A stretch of 64,000 bases of DNA from NCBI GenBank assembly GCA_014444615.1, contig PVXE01000001.1, positions 62,001 through 126,000 on the forward strand, written 5' to 3'. The stretch's first letter is position 1, and each line of letters begins with the position of its first letter. Shown piece by piece: positions 1-9,486 of this stretch. The position numbers and the translations under genes were made by a program. The notes beneath the pieces were generated by a model, which saw only the letters and a program-made list of their open reading frames with translations, made no database searches and was not told where the DNA came from. The DNA comes from Tagaea sp. CACIAM 22H2 (lineage in GTDB: Bacteria > Pseudomonadota > Alphaproteobacteria > CACIAM-22H2).

Positions 1-557
1 CAGCGCCGCGGGCGGAAAGCGGTGATCGGCGTCAGCGCCAGAAGTTCCGCGCCCATGGGCACGATCGGCCCGTGCGCCGACAGGTTATAGGCGGTCGAGC
101 CGGCGGGGGTGGAGACGAGCACGCCGTCGGCGATCAGCTCGTCCATGCGCACCACGCCGTCGACCAGGATGCGGATCTTGGCGGCCTGGCGCAGCTGGCG
201 CAGCAGCGAGACTTCGTTGACCGCCAGCGCTTGCGCCTTGCGGCCGTTGGCGCGCGTTACCGTCATGCGCAGCGGGTGCAGCGTTTCGCGCGTCGCCTTG
301 GCGATGCGCGCGGGCAAGCCCGTCAGGCGGTAATCGTTCATCAGGAAGCCGATCGATCCGCGATGCATGCCGAAGACCGGCGTGCCGCGATCCATCACAC
401 GATGCAGCGTCTGCAGTACGAAGCCGTCGCCGCCCAGCGCCACGACGACGTCGGCGCGGTCGACATCGACATGGGCGTAGCGCCGCTTCAGCGCCGCCAA
501 AGCATGGCGGGCTTGCGGGGTGGCCGCGGCGGCGAAGGCGAGTCGAAGGGCCGACAT
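1..557 (-). CDS. nadK: NAD kinase (3' end outside the window)
   Basis: ATP-dependent phosphorylation of NAD to NADP in the cytoplasm. Read from an ATG at 557 on the minus strand, the protein starts [20 protein letters not shown]. It contains the family motif [12 protein letters not shown] near residue 42, the segment [10 protein letters not shown], and the NAD-binding stretch [17 protein letters not shown] near residue 160. All are diagnostic of the NAD kinase family. The reading frame is still open at base 1, so about the last third of the protein lies outside. The gene is read in the same direction as moaA and starts 33 bp after its stop. Nothing looks damaged. Confidence 0.9.
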   Translation of the reverse strand, partial: MSALRLAFAAAATPQARHALAALKRRYAHVDVDRADVVVALGGDGFVLQTLHRVMDRGTPVFGMHRGSIGFLMNDYRLTGLPARIAKATRETLHPLRMTVTRANGRKAQALAVNEVSLLRQLRQAAKIRILVDGVVRMDELIADGVLVSTPAGSTAYNLSAHGPIVPMGAELLALTPITAFRPRR

Positions 558-589
558 AGGCCCCTTGTACGACGTTCCGGGGCGTGCTG

Positions 590-1618
590 TCAGCCGCCGG
601 TCACGCTCATGTGCCGGGGCACGGCCGGGCCGGAATGGCGCCGGTCGATGACGAAATCGTGGCCTTTGGGCTTGCGGGCGATGGCTTCGCGGATGGCGCC
701 GTCGAGCAACGCGTCGTCGGCCGAAGCGCGAAGGGGCCCGCGCAGATCGGCGGCATCGTCTTGCCCCAAGCACATATAGAGCGTGCCCGTGCAGGTGAGG
801 CGCACGCGGTTGCAGCTTTCGCAAAAATTATGCGTCAGCGGCGTGATGAAGCCCAGGCGTTGACCGGTTTCCTTCACCTCGAAATAGCGCGCGGGGCCGC
901 CGGTGCGATAGCCGGTTTCGTTCAGCGTCCAGCTTCGCTGGATGCGCGCGCGCAGCAGCGACAGCGGCAAATATTGATCGAGGCGCGCGGCGTCGCCGAT
1001 TTCGCCCATCGGCATCACTTCGATGAACACCAGATCGAAGCCTTCCTCGCCGCACCATGCGATCATGCGGTCGACTTCGTCCTCGTTCTGGCCTTTCAAT
1101 GCCACGGCGTTGATCTTGACGGAAAGCCCGGCGCGCTTGGCGGCCTGCAAGCCATCGAGCACGACGTCCAGCTTGCCCCAGCGCGTCAGCTTTTCGAACT
1201 TCGCGGGGTCGAGCGTGTCGAGCGACACGTTGATGCGTTTGACACCCGCTTCGGCCAAGCCGTCGGCATGCTTGGTCAGCTGCGAGCCGTTGGTCGTGAG
1301 CGTCAATTCCTCGAGCGCGCCGGTTTTCAGATGGCGGCCCAAACCGCGGATCAGCTGCATCACGTTGCGCCGGACCAAGGGCTCGCCGCCGGTGAGGCGC
1401 AGCTTGCGTACACCCATGCGCACGAAGGCGGAGCACAGGCGATCCATCTCCTCCAGCGACAGCATTTCCGCCTTGGGCAGAAACGTCATGTCCTCCGCCA
1501 TGCAATAGACGCAGCGGAAATCGCAGCGATCCGTGACCGACACGCGCAAATACGAAATCGCGCGGGCAAACGGGTCGATCAGCGGCGCAGAACCGGGGGG
1601 CAGGTGGTTGCCGTCCAT
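590..1618 (-). CDS. moaA: GTP 3',8-cyclase MoaA
   Basis: Radical-SAM enzyme that makes the first intermediate of molybdenum cofactor synthesis from GTP. 342 aa, the usual family length. The N-terminal cluster motif CDFRCVYC lies at about residues 33-40. A second Fe-S cluster motif [19 protein letters not shown] lies near residue 265. The protein ends in GlyGly, a C-terminal feature known to matter in MoaA. The start at 1618 places the usual short leader before [12 protein letters not shown]. It is divergent from mobA, which starts about 90 bp away, so the two cofactor genes may share a promoter region. Confidence 0.96.
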   Translation of the reverse strand: MDGNHLPPGSAPLIDPFARAISYLRVSVTDRCDFRCVYCMAEDMTFLPKAEMLSLEEMDRLCSAFVRMGVRKLRLTGGEPLVRRNVMQLIRGLGRHLKTGALEELTLTTNGSQLTKHADGLAEAGVKRINVSLDTLDPAKFEKLTRWGKLDVVLDGLQAAKRAGLSVKINAVALKGQNEDEVDRMIAWCGEEGFDLVFIEVMPMGEIGDAARLDQYLPLSLLRARIQRSWTLNETGYRTGGPARYFEVKETGQRLGFITPLTHNFCESCNRVRLTCTGTLYMCLGQDDAADLRGPLRASADDALLDGAIREAIARKPKGHDFVIDRRHSGPAVPRHMSVTGG

Positions 1619-1709
1619 TCCCGTTATATACGGCCGGGAATAGGGCTTCTCAAGAGCCCGTCATGTTCGCAATTGCGAAATCGGGCCAATAAAGGTCAAT
1701 TTGATCCAG

Positions 1710-2324
1710 ATGGACCCCAATCACCCCAAAATCGCCGGCGTGGTGCTGGCCGGCGGCTTGTCCCGGCGCATGGGGGGCGGAGATAAGGCGTTGCGCGATC
1801 TGGCGGGCAAACCGATGCTGGCCCACGTACTGGATCGCGCGCGGCCGCAGGTTGGGGCGCTGGTGTTGAACGTCAACGGCGACGTGTCGCGCTTTGCCGC
1901 ATTCGGCCTGCCTTGCGTTGCCGACTCGATACCGGGCTTCGCCGGGCCTTTGGCGGGCATTCTGGCGGGACTCGACTGGGCGGCCGCGAATGCGCCGGGC
2001 GTCGACTGCGTCGCCAGCTTTCCGGCCGACGCGCCGTTCTTGCCGCGCGACATGGTGCGGCGCCTCTACGACGCGGGCGGCGGTGCAGCGGTAGCCATCG
2101 CATCGTCCGGCGGGCGCACGCATCCGGTGTGCGGATTGTGGCCCGTGACGTTGCGCGAGGATATGCGCCGCGCGCTGACTGACGACGACATTCGCAAGGT
2201 CGAAACCTGGATCGCGCGGCATAAAAGCGTCGCGGTCGATTTCGCGACCGATCCCATCGACCCATTCTTCAACGCGAATGCGCCGGCGGATTTGGTGCAA
2301 GCGGAAATTTTTCTGGGCCGTTAA
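1710..2324 (+). CDS. mobA: Molybdenum cofactor guanylyltransferase MobA
   Basis: Transfers GMP from GTP to molybdopterin to give the bis-MGD cofactor of the DMSO-reductase enzyme family. The nucleotide-binding signature VVLAGGLSRRMGGGDKAL is at the N-terminus, and the metal-binding segment SFPADAPFLP is near residue 110. About 204 aa, normal for MobA. I chose the ATG at 1710. An in-frame TTG at 1701 sits 5 nt after AAAGG and could be the true start, adding three residues. The stop overlaps by 4 bp the end of the convergent DUF3553 gene. Confidence 0.93.
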   Translation: MDPNHPKIAGVVLAGGLSRRMGGGDKALRDLAGKPMLAHVLDRARPQVGALVLNVNGDVSRFAAFGLPCVADSIPGFAGPLAGILAGLDWAAANAPGVDCVASFPADAPFLPRDMVRRLYDAGGGAAVAIASSGGRTHPVCGLWPVTLREDMRRALTDDDIRKVETWIARHKSVAVDFATDPIDPFFNANAPADLVQAEIFLGR

Positions 2325-2527
2325 TCGGCGTCGGGATCGGCCGGGCGCAATTCGATCGCGCCGGCGTCGATCAACAGCTTGCCCGCGTGCTCGAAATTAA
2401 CCGTCACGCGGTTGCCGATGGCCGATTGCACTTGGCCCAGGCCCCACTCGGGCTTGTCGGGATGGCGGACGTAATCGCCGGGTGCCAGACGCGTCATGAT
2501 ACGGGCGAGAATAGCGTCGCCGCGCAT
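2321..2527 (-). CDS. Small DUF3553-family protein
   Basis: 68-residue protein with the conserved core PGDYVRHPDKPEWGLGQVQS followed by VTVNFEHAGK. This matches the DUF3553 family, common in Alphaproteobacteria and often found as a short stand-alone protein or next to helicase genes. The SH3-like beta pattern suggests a nucleic-acid or protein-binding role, but the function is unknown. No good ribosome-binding site precedes the start at 2527. An internal Met at 2497 (MTRLAPGDY) is an equally good start. It is convergent with mobA (4 bp overlap) and divergent from chpT. Confidence 0.75.
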   Translation of the reverse strand: MRGDAILARIMTRLAPGDYVRHPDKPEWGLGQVQSAIGNRVTVNFEHAGKLLIDAGAIELRPADPDAD

Positions 2528-2546
2528 AGGTTGCTAGGTTGCGCCC

Positions 2547-3197
2547 ATGGACGATTCAGAACTTCGATTGCTGGAGCTGATCGCGGCGCGGATGTGCCAC
2601 GATTTGGTGGGCCCAGTCGGCGCATCGGTCAACGGCGCCGAGTTGCTTGCCGAGGGCGAGGCGGCGGACGCCGAAGTCGTGCGCCTGATCGGCCAATCGG
2701 CACGCCAAGCGAGCCGCCGCTTGCAGGTGTTCCGCGTCGCCTACGGCACGCCGGGCGCGTTGTCGGGCGGGCGGCCATTCGCGCAAGCCGGCCAATTGCT
2801 CGCGGCGATGCTGGAAGGCGAGAAGGCCTCGGTCGACTGGCAGATCGATGCGGTGCTCGACGCCGCTTGCGGGCGCGCGGGCGCAAGGCTCGCCTTGCTC
2901 GTGGCCCTAATCGGCGTCGAGGCGCTGGCGCGGGGCGGCGTGCTGCGCGTCTCGGGCGCGGTGTCCGGGCCACGCGCGACGATCGAGGCGGTCGCGGCCG
3001 GTCCCAACGCCAAGTTCCCGGACGAAACGGCAGCCGCGTTGCGCGGGCTCGTGCCGCTCGCTCAAATGACCGCAAAAGCGGCGCCAGCCGAGCTTGCGCG
3101 GCGTTTATCGACCGCGGCGGGCGGCGGCTTGGAAATGACCGAAACGCCGGCCGGCCCGGTTTTGCGTGCCAGGATCGCGGCCGAGCTTTCATCTTAA
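2547..3197 (+). CDS. chpT: Histidine phosphotransferase ChpT
   Basis: Phosphorelay protein that in Caulobacter passes phosphate from the hybrid kinase CckA to CtrA and CpdR. 216 aa. The N-terminal helix carries the phospho-accepting dyad in ELIAARMCHDLVGPVGA (His18-Asp19), followed by a second helix and a degenerate, non-ATP-binding HATPase-like domain. This is the ChpT architecture. It lies 5 kb from ctrA, its expected target, and directly upstream of chemotaxis genes. Identification rests on the HDLVGP dyad motif and the overall layout. Confidence 0.88.
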   Translation: MDDSELRLLELIAARMCHDLVGPVGASVNGAELLAEGEAADAEVVRLIGQSARQASRRLQVFRVAYGTPGALSGGRPFAQAGQLLAAMLEGEKASVDWQIDAVLDAACGRAGARLALLVALIGVEALARGGVLRVSGAVSGPRATIEAVAAGPNAKFPDETAAALRGLVPLAQMTAKAAPAELARRLSTAAGGGLEMTETPAGPVLRARIAAELSS

Positions 3198-3311
3198 TTT
3201 AAGCCGTTGTCGGCAAAAGTGATCTTGGCCGGGTCTGCCGGCGTCCTTTCGCTTTGAGATTGGCGACGGCGGGGGGGCATGTATATTTCTGGTTCGTCCC
3301 GAAAAAGACCG

Positions 3312-3320
3312 GGACGGAGG
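3312..3320 (+). promoter_or_regulatory. Ribosome-binding site that fixes the start of the CheY-like gene
   Basis: GGACGGAGG lies 8 nt before the ATG at 3329. The longer open frame beginning at 3254 has no such site. This supports the 121-residue form of the response regulator. Confidence 0.7.
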
Positions 3321-3328
3321 TGTGCCGG

Positions 3329-3694
<366 letters not shown>

Positions 3695-4861
3695 ATGTCG
3701 AACGGCGCCGACGCGACGAAGACGGCCGCTTCCGGCCCATCGCCCGTGCGGGTGATGGTGGTCGACGATTCCGCCGTGATCCGCGGTTTGATCACGCGCG
3801 CGTTGGAGACGGATTCCGGCATCCAAGTCGTCGCGACGGTCGGGAACGGCCAACTCGCGGTATCGCAAATGTCGCGTAGCGACGTTGACGTGATCGTACT
3901 CGACATCGAAATGCCGGTGATGGACGGGCTGACCGCACTGCCGGAATTGCTGAAAGCCGCCCCCGACGTCAAAATCATCATGGCGTCGACGCTGACGCAG
4001 CGTAACGCGCAGGTCAGCATCGAGGCGCTGCAGAAGGGCGCTTCCGACTACATCCCCAAGCCCAGCTCCACCGGCGAGATCCACGGCTCGGCCGATTTCA
4101 AGCGCGAGCTGATCGAGAAGGTGAAGGTTTTGGGCAAGACGCGCCGCGACCGGCGCGACCGCAACAAGGCGGCCGGCGTGCCGGAAGCCAAACCCGCACC
4201 TGCCGCGCGCGCGGCGGCGGGCGGGCGTACATCTTTGTTGTCGCCCGTATCGCCCGTCGTGCTGCGGCCTTTCGGCCGGTCGATGCCGCAGATCGTGGGC
4301 ATCGGCTCGTCCACCGGCGGGCCGCAAGCGCTGTTCACGGTGCTGGGCAATTTGCCCGCGTCGTTCAAACTGCCGATCGTCATCACGCAGCATATGCCCG
4401 CGACGTTCACCACCATTCTGGCGGAGCATATCGCGCGCGTCGCCAAGCGTCCGTCGGCGGAAGGTCGCGACGGCGAACCGATCGAGCCGGGCAAGATCTA
4501 TCTCGCCCCCGGCGACAACCATATGATCGTCGAATCGCAAGGCGCGCAGAAGGTCATCCGTCTCAACAAAAACCCGCCGGAGAATTTCTGCCGTCCCGCG
4601 GTCGATCCGATGTTCCGCAGTCTCGCCGCCGTCTATGGCGCCAATGTGCTGGGCGTGGTGCTGACCGGCATGGGGTCGGACGGCGCCAAGGGCGGGCGCG
4701 TTCTGACCGACGCGGGCGCGACCGTGATCGCGCAGGACGAGGCGAGCTCGGTCGTCTGGGGCATGCCGGGGGCGGCGGCGCAAGCCGGCATCTGCTCGGC
4801 GCTGCTGCCGATCGACAAGGTCGCCGGCGAGATCATGCGCATCGCGGGTGTGCGCCCATGA
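3695..4861 (+). CDS. cheB: Chemotaxis methylesterase CheB
   Basis: Demethylates (and deamidates) glutamate side chains of chemoreceptors during adaptation. 388 aa. The N-terminal receiver has Asp24-Asp25 and Asp70 (VLDIEMPVMDG). A long Ala/Pro/Arg-rich linker follows, then the esterase domain with the triad regions GIGSSTGGPQAL (Ser), ITQHMPATF (His) and GMGSDGAKGG (Asp). It abuts the CheY-like gene upstream and overlaps cheR by 4 bp (ATGA), which suggests translational coupling. CheA, CheW and receptor genes are not in the window. Confidence 0.96.
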   Translation: MSNGADATKTAASGPSPVRVMVVDDSAVIRGLITRALETDSGIQVVATVGNGQLAVSQMSRSDVDVIVLDIEMPVMDGLTALPELLKAAPDVKIIMASTLTQRNAQVSIEALQKGASDYIPKPSSTGEIHGSADFKRELIEKVKVLGKTRRDRRDRNKAAGVPEAKPAPAARAAAGGRTSLLSPVSPVVLRPFGRSMPQIVGIGSSTGGPQALFTVLGNLPASFKLPIVITQHMPATFTTILAEHIARVAKRPSAEGRDGEPIEPGKIYLAPGDNHMIVESQGAQKVIRLNKNPPENFCRPAVDPMFRSLAAVYGANVLGVVLTGMGSDGAKGGRVLTDAGATVIAQDEASSVVWGMPGAAAQAGICSALLPIDKVAGEIMRIAGVRP

Positions 4862-5676
4862 AGCCCGACGATTTCGCCTTCTTCACGAAATATATCTACG
4901 ACCAGAGCGGCATCGTTCTGGGCGCCGACAAGATGTATTTGATCGAAAGCCGCCTGGCGCCCGTCGCGCGCAAATTCAATCTCGCGACGATCGATCTGCT
5001 GGTCGCGCAATTGCGCGGGCCGCGCGATGCGAACTTGCAGCGCGAAGTCGTCGATGCGATGACGACGAACGAATCTTTCTTCTTCCGCGACGGCAAGCCG
5101 TTCGATCAGTTCAAATCGCTGGTGCTGCCCCAGCTTCTCGCCAATCGCGCGGCGAAGAAAACCTTCCGCATTTGGTGCGCCGCGGCGTCGACGGGGCAGG
5201 AGCCCTATACGATCGCGATGATCCTGAAAGAAGCCGCCACGCAGCTGATCGGCTGGCGTTACGAAATCGTCGGGACCGATCTATCTTCCGAAGCGCTCGA
5301 CCGCGCCAGAAACGGCGTCTATACCCAGTTCGAAGTGCAGCGCGGACTGCCCATTCAATTGCTGGTGAAGTACTTCAAACAGCAAGGCGACAAGTGGCAG
5401 ATCGCGCCCGAAATCCGCGCGATGGTGCAGTACAAGAACTACAACCTGCTGCACGATTTCGGGGCGTTGGGCGGATTCGACGTGGTGTTCTGCCGCAACG
5501 TGCTGATCTATTTCGATCAGAAAACCAAGGGCAATATTCTGGAACGCATCGCCAAGCTGATGCCGCCCGATGGCTTGCTCTATCTGGGCGGTGCGGAAAC
5601 CGTGCTCGGCGTTACCGAAAAATTCCAGCCAATGCCCAATCAGCGCGGCATCTATCAGCTCACGCCGGGGAAGTGA
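4858..5676 (+). CDS. cheR: Chemotaxis protein methyltransferase CheR
   Basis: SAM-dependent methylation of receptor glutamates, the opposing activity to CheB. 272 aa. It has the all-alpha N-terminal domain (EVVDAMTTNESFFFRD) and the C-terminal SAM-binding domain with IWCAAASTGQEPYTIAM, EIVGTDLSSEALDRA and DVVFCRNVLIYF. The ATG overlaps the cheB stop. The gene is convergent with ctrA, with 12 bp between the stops. Confidence 0.96.
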   Translation: MKPDDFAFFTKYIYDQSGIVLGADKMYLIESRLAPVARKFNLATIDLLVAQLRGPRDANLQREVVDAMTTNESFFFRDGKPFDQFKSLVLPQLLANRAAKKTFRIWCAAASTGQEPYTIAMILKEAATQLIGWRYEIVGTDLSSEALDRARNGVYTQFEVQRGLPIQLLVKYFKQQGDKWQIAPEIRAMVQYKNYNLLHDFGALGGFDVVFCRNVLIYFDQKTKGNILERIAKLMPPDGLLYLGGAETVLGVTEKFQPMPNQRGIYQLTPGK

Positions 5677-5679
5677 CGT

Positions 5680-5700
5680 AAGGCGGCCTCAGGCCGCCTT
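5680..5700. terminator. Bidirectional hairpin between cheR and ctrA
   Basis: A perfect inverted repeat with 10-bp arms (AAGGCGGCCT and its complement) around a single central base. It straddles the ctrA stop codon at 5689-5691. A strong GC stem between two convergent genes is a likely shared terminator, although neither strand has a long T-run. Confidence 0.55.
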
Positions 5701-6390
5701 GCCGCCCTTGCTCGGCTGCGGATCGCGCAGCACATAGCCGCGGCCCCAGACGGTCTCGATGTAGTTGTCGCCCTCGCACGCGGTCGTCAGCTTCTTGCGC
5801 AGCTTGCAGACGAACACGTCGATGATCTTGAGTTCGGGCTCGTCGATGCCGCCATAGAGATGGTTCAAGAACATCTCCTTGGTCAGCGTCGTGCCTTTGC
5901 GCAGCGAAAGCAGCTCGAGGATCGCGTATTCCTTGCCGGTAAGATGCAAGGGCTTGGCGCCCGCATCGACCGTGCGCGTTTCGAGATTGACGGTCAGCTT
6001 GCCCGTCTTGATCGTCGATTGCGAATGGCCCTTGGCGCGGCGCACGATCGCGTGGATGCGCGCGATCAATTCGCGCTTGTCGAACGGCTTGGTCAGATAG
6101 TCGTCGGCGCCGAAGCCCAATCCCTTGATCTTCGCGTCGAGATCGGCGAGGCCCGAGAGGATCAGCACCGGCGTCTTGATGCGCGCCTGGCGGAAGCGGC
6201 GCAACACCTCGTAGCCGTCCATGTCGGGCAGCATCAAATCGAGCAGGATGATGTCGTAGTCGTAGAGCTTGCCGATTTCGAGCCCGTCTTCGCCCATGTC
6301 GGAGACGTCGCACACGAAGCCTTCTTGCTTCAGCATCAACTCGATCGACTTGGCCGTGGCCTGATCGTCTTCGACCAGCAGGACGCGCAT
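5689..6390 (-). CDS. ctrA: Cell-cycle master response regulator CtrA
   Basis: OmpR-family DNA-binding regulator that in Alphaproteobacteria controls cell-cycle, flagellar and often origin-firing genes. 233 aa. The receiver domain begins [20 protein letters not shown], with Asp51 in [11 protein letters not shown] and Lys in [11 protein letters not shown]. The winged-helix domain has [20 protein letters not shown] and [15 protein letters not shown], highly specific for CtrA. The protein ends in Ala-Ala. In Caulobacter the terminal Ala-Ala is required for ClpXP degradation of CtrA, so regulated proteolysis may be conserved. It is divergent from fliI across a TTAA-rich spacer. Confidence 0.96.
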   Translation of the reverse strand: MRVLLVEDDQATAKSIELMLKQEGFVCDVSDMGEDGLEIGKLYDYDIILLDLMLPDMDGYEVLRRFRQARIKTPVLILSGLADLDAKIKGLGFGADDYLTKPFDKRELIARIHAIVRRAKGHSQSTIKTGKLTVNLETRTVDAGAKPLHLTGKEYAILELLSLRKGTTLTKEMFLNHLYGGIDEPELKIIDVFVCKLRKKLTTACEGDNYIETVWGRGYVLRDPQPSKGGKAA

Positions 6391-6416
6391 GAGCGGGACT
6401 CCTTATTGCCGGTTCC

Positions 6417-6608
6417 TTAATGGCTGACCGGCAGGTTAACATCTTGGGCAAATAGTTAACAAAAAAGGTTAACGAATTACTGCCCGCGGAACGGTTCCTC
6501 GCGATTCACCGCAAAATATACGCCAATGTTTTCAATGAAATGGCCCCGGCTTAGGGCTTCGTTAATCATCCGGGATTAAGCTCGAATTCGAGCAAAATGC
6601 GGATTAAC
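6417..6608. promoter_or_regulatory. ctrA/fliI intergenic control region with repeated GTTAAC half-sites
   Basis: The AT-rich spacer between the divergent ctrA and fliI starts holds TTAA at 6417, 6436, 6456, 6469, 6562, 6576 and 6604. Three of these (6436, 6456, 6469) are full GTTAAC. CtrA boxes in Caulobacter are TTAA-N7-TTAAC. Here the closest pair (6456 and 6469) is 9 bases apart, so the spacing is not canonical. A GATTC (GANTC, CcrM methylation) site lies at 6503-6507. Autoregulation of ctrA and CtrA control of fliI are plausible inferences, not shown. Confidence 0.45.
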
Positions 6609-6613
6609 GAACC

Positions 6614-7981
6614 ATGCCCGCTGCCGAGCTGATCGCCTCCATCGGGCAGATCCCCGATTATCGCTACTACGGCCGCGTCACGGCCGTGCAAGGCATGCTC
6701 GTCGAAATCGGCGGCGTGGAGGATATGCTCGCCATCGGTTCGCGCTGCGCGATCTCGACCCGCGACCGCCGCCGCGTGCCGTGCGAAGTGGTCGGCTTCC
6801 GCGCGGGCAAGGCGTTGCTGATGGCCTATGGCTCGGTCGACGGGATCGGCGTGGGCAGCCGCGCGGAGATCGTCGACAGCGAGCCGGTCGTCTATCCCCA
6901 TCACGGGTGGCTGGGCCGCGTCGTCAACGCGCTGGGCGAGCCCGTGGACGGCAAGGGACCGCTGCCAATGGGCCCGGCCCCCTATCTCATCAAAGCCTCG
7001 CCGCCGTCGGCGCATCGCCGCCAGCGCGTGCGCGGCAAGATCGATCTGGGCTTGCGCGCGATCAACACGTTCCTGACCTGCTGCCGCGGTCAGCGTATGG
7101 GCATTTTCGCGGGCTCGGGTGTGGGCAAATCCTCGGTAATGTCGATGATGACGCGCTTCACCGCCGCCGACATCGTGGTGATCGGCCTGATCGGCGAGCG
7201 CGGCCGTGAAGTACAGGAATTCATCCAAGACGATCTCGGGCCCGAAGGCTTGGCGCGCGCGGTCGTCGTCGTCGCCACGGGCGACGAAAGCCCGTTGATG
7301 CGCCGCCAAGCGGCGTATCTCACGCTCACCGTCGCCGAGTATTTCCGCGATCACGACCGCGACGTGTTGTGCCTGATGGACTCGGTCACGCGCTTCGCCA
7401 TGGCGCAGCGCGAGATCGGCTTGTCGGCGGGCGAGCCGCCCGCGTCGAAAGGCTATACGCCGTCGGTCTTCGCCGAGTTGCCGCGCCTGCTGGAACGCGC
7501 GGGACCGGGTATCGGCCATGGCTCGATCACCGGTTTGTTCACCGTGCTGGTCGAAGGCGACGACACGAACGAGCCGATCTCCGACGCGGTGCGCGGCATT
7601 CTCGACGGGCATATCATCTTGGAGCGCGCGATCGGCGAGCGCGGGCGCTACCCCGCGATCAACATCCTGCGCTCGGTGTCGAGAACCATGCCGGGCTGCA
7701 ACACGCCGGCCGAGAACGCGGTCGTCCAGCGCGCCCGCGCGCTGATGTCGCAATACGAGGATATGGCCGAGATGATCCGCTTGGGCGCCTATCGCCGCGG
7801 CTCCGATCCGGCGGTCGACGAGGCGATCCATTTCAATCCGGCGATCGAAGCCTTCCTGAAACAGGGCAAGCGCGAACGCTCGGAATTGCAGCAAGGCTAC
7901 AGCCAGCTCGCCGAGATTTTGGGGATGGACGATCCCAATATCGTCGGCGGCGAAACCGAAGAACGCGCGCACGCGCGCTGA
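6614..7981 (+). CDS. fliI: Flagellar export ATPase FliI
   Basis: F1-beta-like ATPase of the flagellar type III export apparatus. 455 aa. The Walker A motif GSGVGKSS is at about residues 166-173, the Walker B segment [20 protein letters not shown] is near 256, and the catalytic glutamate region is [15 protein letters not shown]. The C-terminal region is the usual FliI helical domain. fliJ follows 4 bp later, so the export pair is co-transcribed. FliH, its regulator, is encoded at 17.4 kb. Confidence 0.97.
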   Translation: MPAAELIASIGQIPDYRYYGRVTAVQGMLVEIGGVEDMLAIGSRCAISTRDRRRVPCEVVGFRAGKALLMAYGSVDGIGVGSRAEIVDSEPVVYPHHGWLGRVVNALGEPVDGKGPLPMGPAPYLIKASPPSAHRRQRVRGKIDLGLRAINTFLTCCRGQRMGIFAGSGVGKSSVMSMMTRFTAADIVVIGLIGERGREVQEFIQDDLGPEGLARAVVVVATGDESPLMRRQAAYLTLTVAEYFRDHDRDVLCLMDSVTRFAMAQREIGLSAGEPPASKGYTPSVFAELPRLLERAGPGIGHGSITGLFTVLVEGDDTNEPISDAVRGILDGHIILERAIGERGRYPAINILRSVSRTMPGCNTPAENAVVQRARALMSQYEDMAEMIRLGAYRRGSDPAVDEAIHFNPAIEAFLKQGKRERSELQQGYSQLAEILGMDDPNIVGGETEERAHAR

Positions 7982-7985
7982 TTAG

Positions 7986-8423
7986 ATGGCCGGGAACTAC
8001 AAAGGCCTCAACTCGCTGATCCGCCTGTCGGATGCCGCCCTCAACGACCGGCGGCGCGAGCTCAACGCGCTGCAAGAGCGCGAGGAGGAGATCAAGCGCA
8101 AGCTCGATGAGCTCGAAGAGGAGAAGCGCCGCGAGCAAGCCTTGTCGCGCGAGCTGGAGGCGGGCGCTTTCGCCTATTCGGGCTATGCGCAAGGCACGAT
8201 CCATCGCCGCAAAGAGTTGGAGCGTCAGCTCGACGCGTTGCAGCCGATGCTGGAACAGGCGCGCGATGCGATGGCCGAAGCGTTCCAGGAATTGAAGCGC
8301 TATCAAATCGCACTCGATCTACGCAAAAAGTCGGATAAGGAAGCCGCCGACCGCAAGGCGACGATCGCGATGGACGAAATCAGCCTCAACATGCATCGGC
8401 GCAACCAGGTCGAGCCCGTGTGA
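7986..8423 (+). CDS. fliJ: Flagellar export chaperone FliJ
   Basis: 145-residue protein that is almost entirely heptad-like coiled coil (LNALQEREEEIKRKLDELEE and a second helix after residue 75). Size, composition and position directly after fliI match FliJ, the rod that sits in the FliI hexamer and handles export substrates. Primary sequence of FliJ is poorly conserved, so synteny carries much of the call. The next gene starts 1 bp after its stop. Confidence 0.85.
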   Translation: MAGNYKGLNSLIRLSDAALNDRRRELNALQEREEEIKRKLDELEEEKRREQALSRELEAGAFAYSGYAQGTIHRRKELERQLDALQPMLEQARDAMAEAFQELKRYQIALDLRKKSDKEAADRKATIAMDEISLNMHRRNQVEPV

Positions 8424-8424
8424 T

Positions 8425-9486
8425 ATGCCGACGACGCGTCGCGCATTTCTGGGAATGGCGGCGGCGATTGCGGCGACGAGGCCGGCCGTTGCGGCCGAAC
8501 CCTACGCGCTGCTCGGCCCCGATCAACTTGCCGCTTTGCGCGGGACGAGCGCGTCATTGCGCGGCTCGCTGACGCGCTGGGCGGATCGCCATCTCGACGC
8601 GCCGTCGAAGGCGCGCGCGAGCGTGCATGTCGAAGGCGGCATTGCCGGGCGCGGCGATTACGACGCGAGTGCCGAAGCCTTGCGCGAGCTATCGGCGATA
8701 CGCGAATTGGCGTTGGCTTCGGCCTTCGGCAACGAAGCCTACGCCGCGAAAGCGGTGGCATTGCTTGCGCGCTGGCTCGAGATCTATCGCCCGAACTTCA
8801 ATCCGATCGACGAGACGGCGTTCGAGAATCTGTTCGTCGCGTGGGACGCGTTGCCCGAAGCGGCGCGCGCGCCGCATGCCGCGCGATACGCCGCATTCGC
8901 GCGCGGTTTCGCGCAAGGCTATCTCGATCGTTTGCCAACCTTGCGCGGCAATACGGCGATCAACAATTGGCACAGCCATCGGGTCAAGATCATGGCCCTG
9001 GCCGCCTTCGCGACCGGCGACATGCGCCTGATCGGCGAGGTCCGCGCGGCGTTCGACGCGCATCTGGCGCGTACGCTGATCCCCGACGGGCCGTCAAACG
9101 ACTTCGCCGAGCGCGATGCGATCCATTACGTCGTCTACAATCTGCTGCCGCTATGCGTGGCGTGTCTCGCGGCCAAGGCCCACGGTCAGGATTGGTACGC
9201 GACGCGCGCGACGAACGGCGCCACGATCGCCGGTTCGCTCGATTGGACGCTGCCTTACGCAACCGGCGAGAAGACGCATGCGGAATTCGAGCACAGCAAG
9301 GTGCGCTTCGATTTCGAGCGGCGCAACGCGGGCGTGGCCGGTTTCAAAGGCGATTTCGAGCCGGCCAAAGCGCGCGACTTGTTCGTCGTTGCCGCCAGGC
9401 TCGATCCGCGGTTTTGGCCGATCGTGCGCAAGCTCCAGCCCGGCAACATCTGGTACGACGCGCCGTTTCCGCGCGCGGCCGCCTAA
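8425..9486 (+). CDS. Tat-exported alginate-lyase-family protein
   Basis: 353 aa. A twin-arginine signal (TTRRAFLGMAAAIAATRPAVAA) implies folded export to the periplasm. The mature part is all-alpha, with NTAINNWHSHRVKIMALAAFATGD near residue 174 and DFAERDAIHYVVYNLLPLC near 230. This resembles the Asn-Asn-rich core of alginate lyase family (PF05426-type) enzymes, which split uronic-acid polymers by beta-elimination. Substrate is unknown. It starts 1 bp after fliJ and overlaps the convergent FliK-like gene by 4 bp, so it is locked into the flagellar unit. A role in cutting periplasmic or surface polysaccharide during flagellar assembly is possible but only inferred. Confidence 0.65.
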   Translation: MPTTRRAFLGMAAAIAATRPAVAAEPYALLGPDQLAALRGTSASLRGSLTRWADRHLDAPSKARASVHVEGGIAGRGDYDASAEALRELSAIRELALASAFGNEAYAAKAVALLARWLEIYRPNFNPIDETAFENLFVAWDALPEAARAPHAARYAAFARGFAQGYLDRLPTLRGNTAINNWHSHRVKIMALAAFATGDMRLIGEVRAAFDAHLARTLIPDGPSNDFAERDAIHYVVYNLLPLCVACLAAKAHGQDWYATRATNGATIAGSLDWTLPYATGEKTHAEFEHSKVRFDFERRNAGVAGFKGDFEPAKARDLFVVAARLDPRFWPIVRKLQPGNIWYDAPFPRAAA

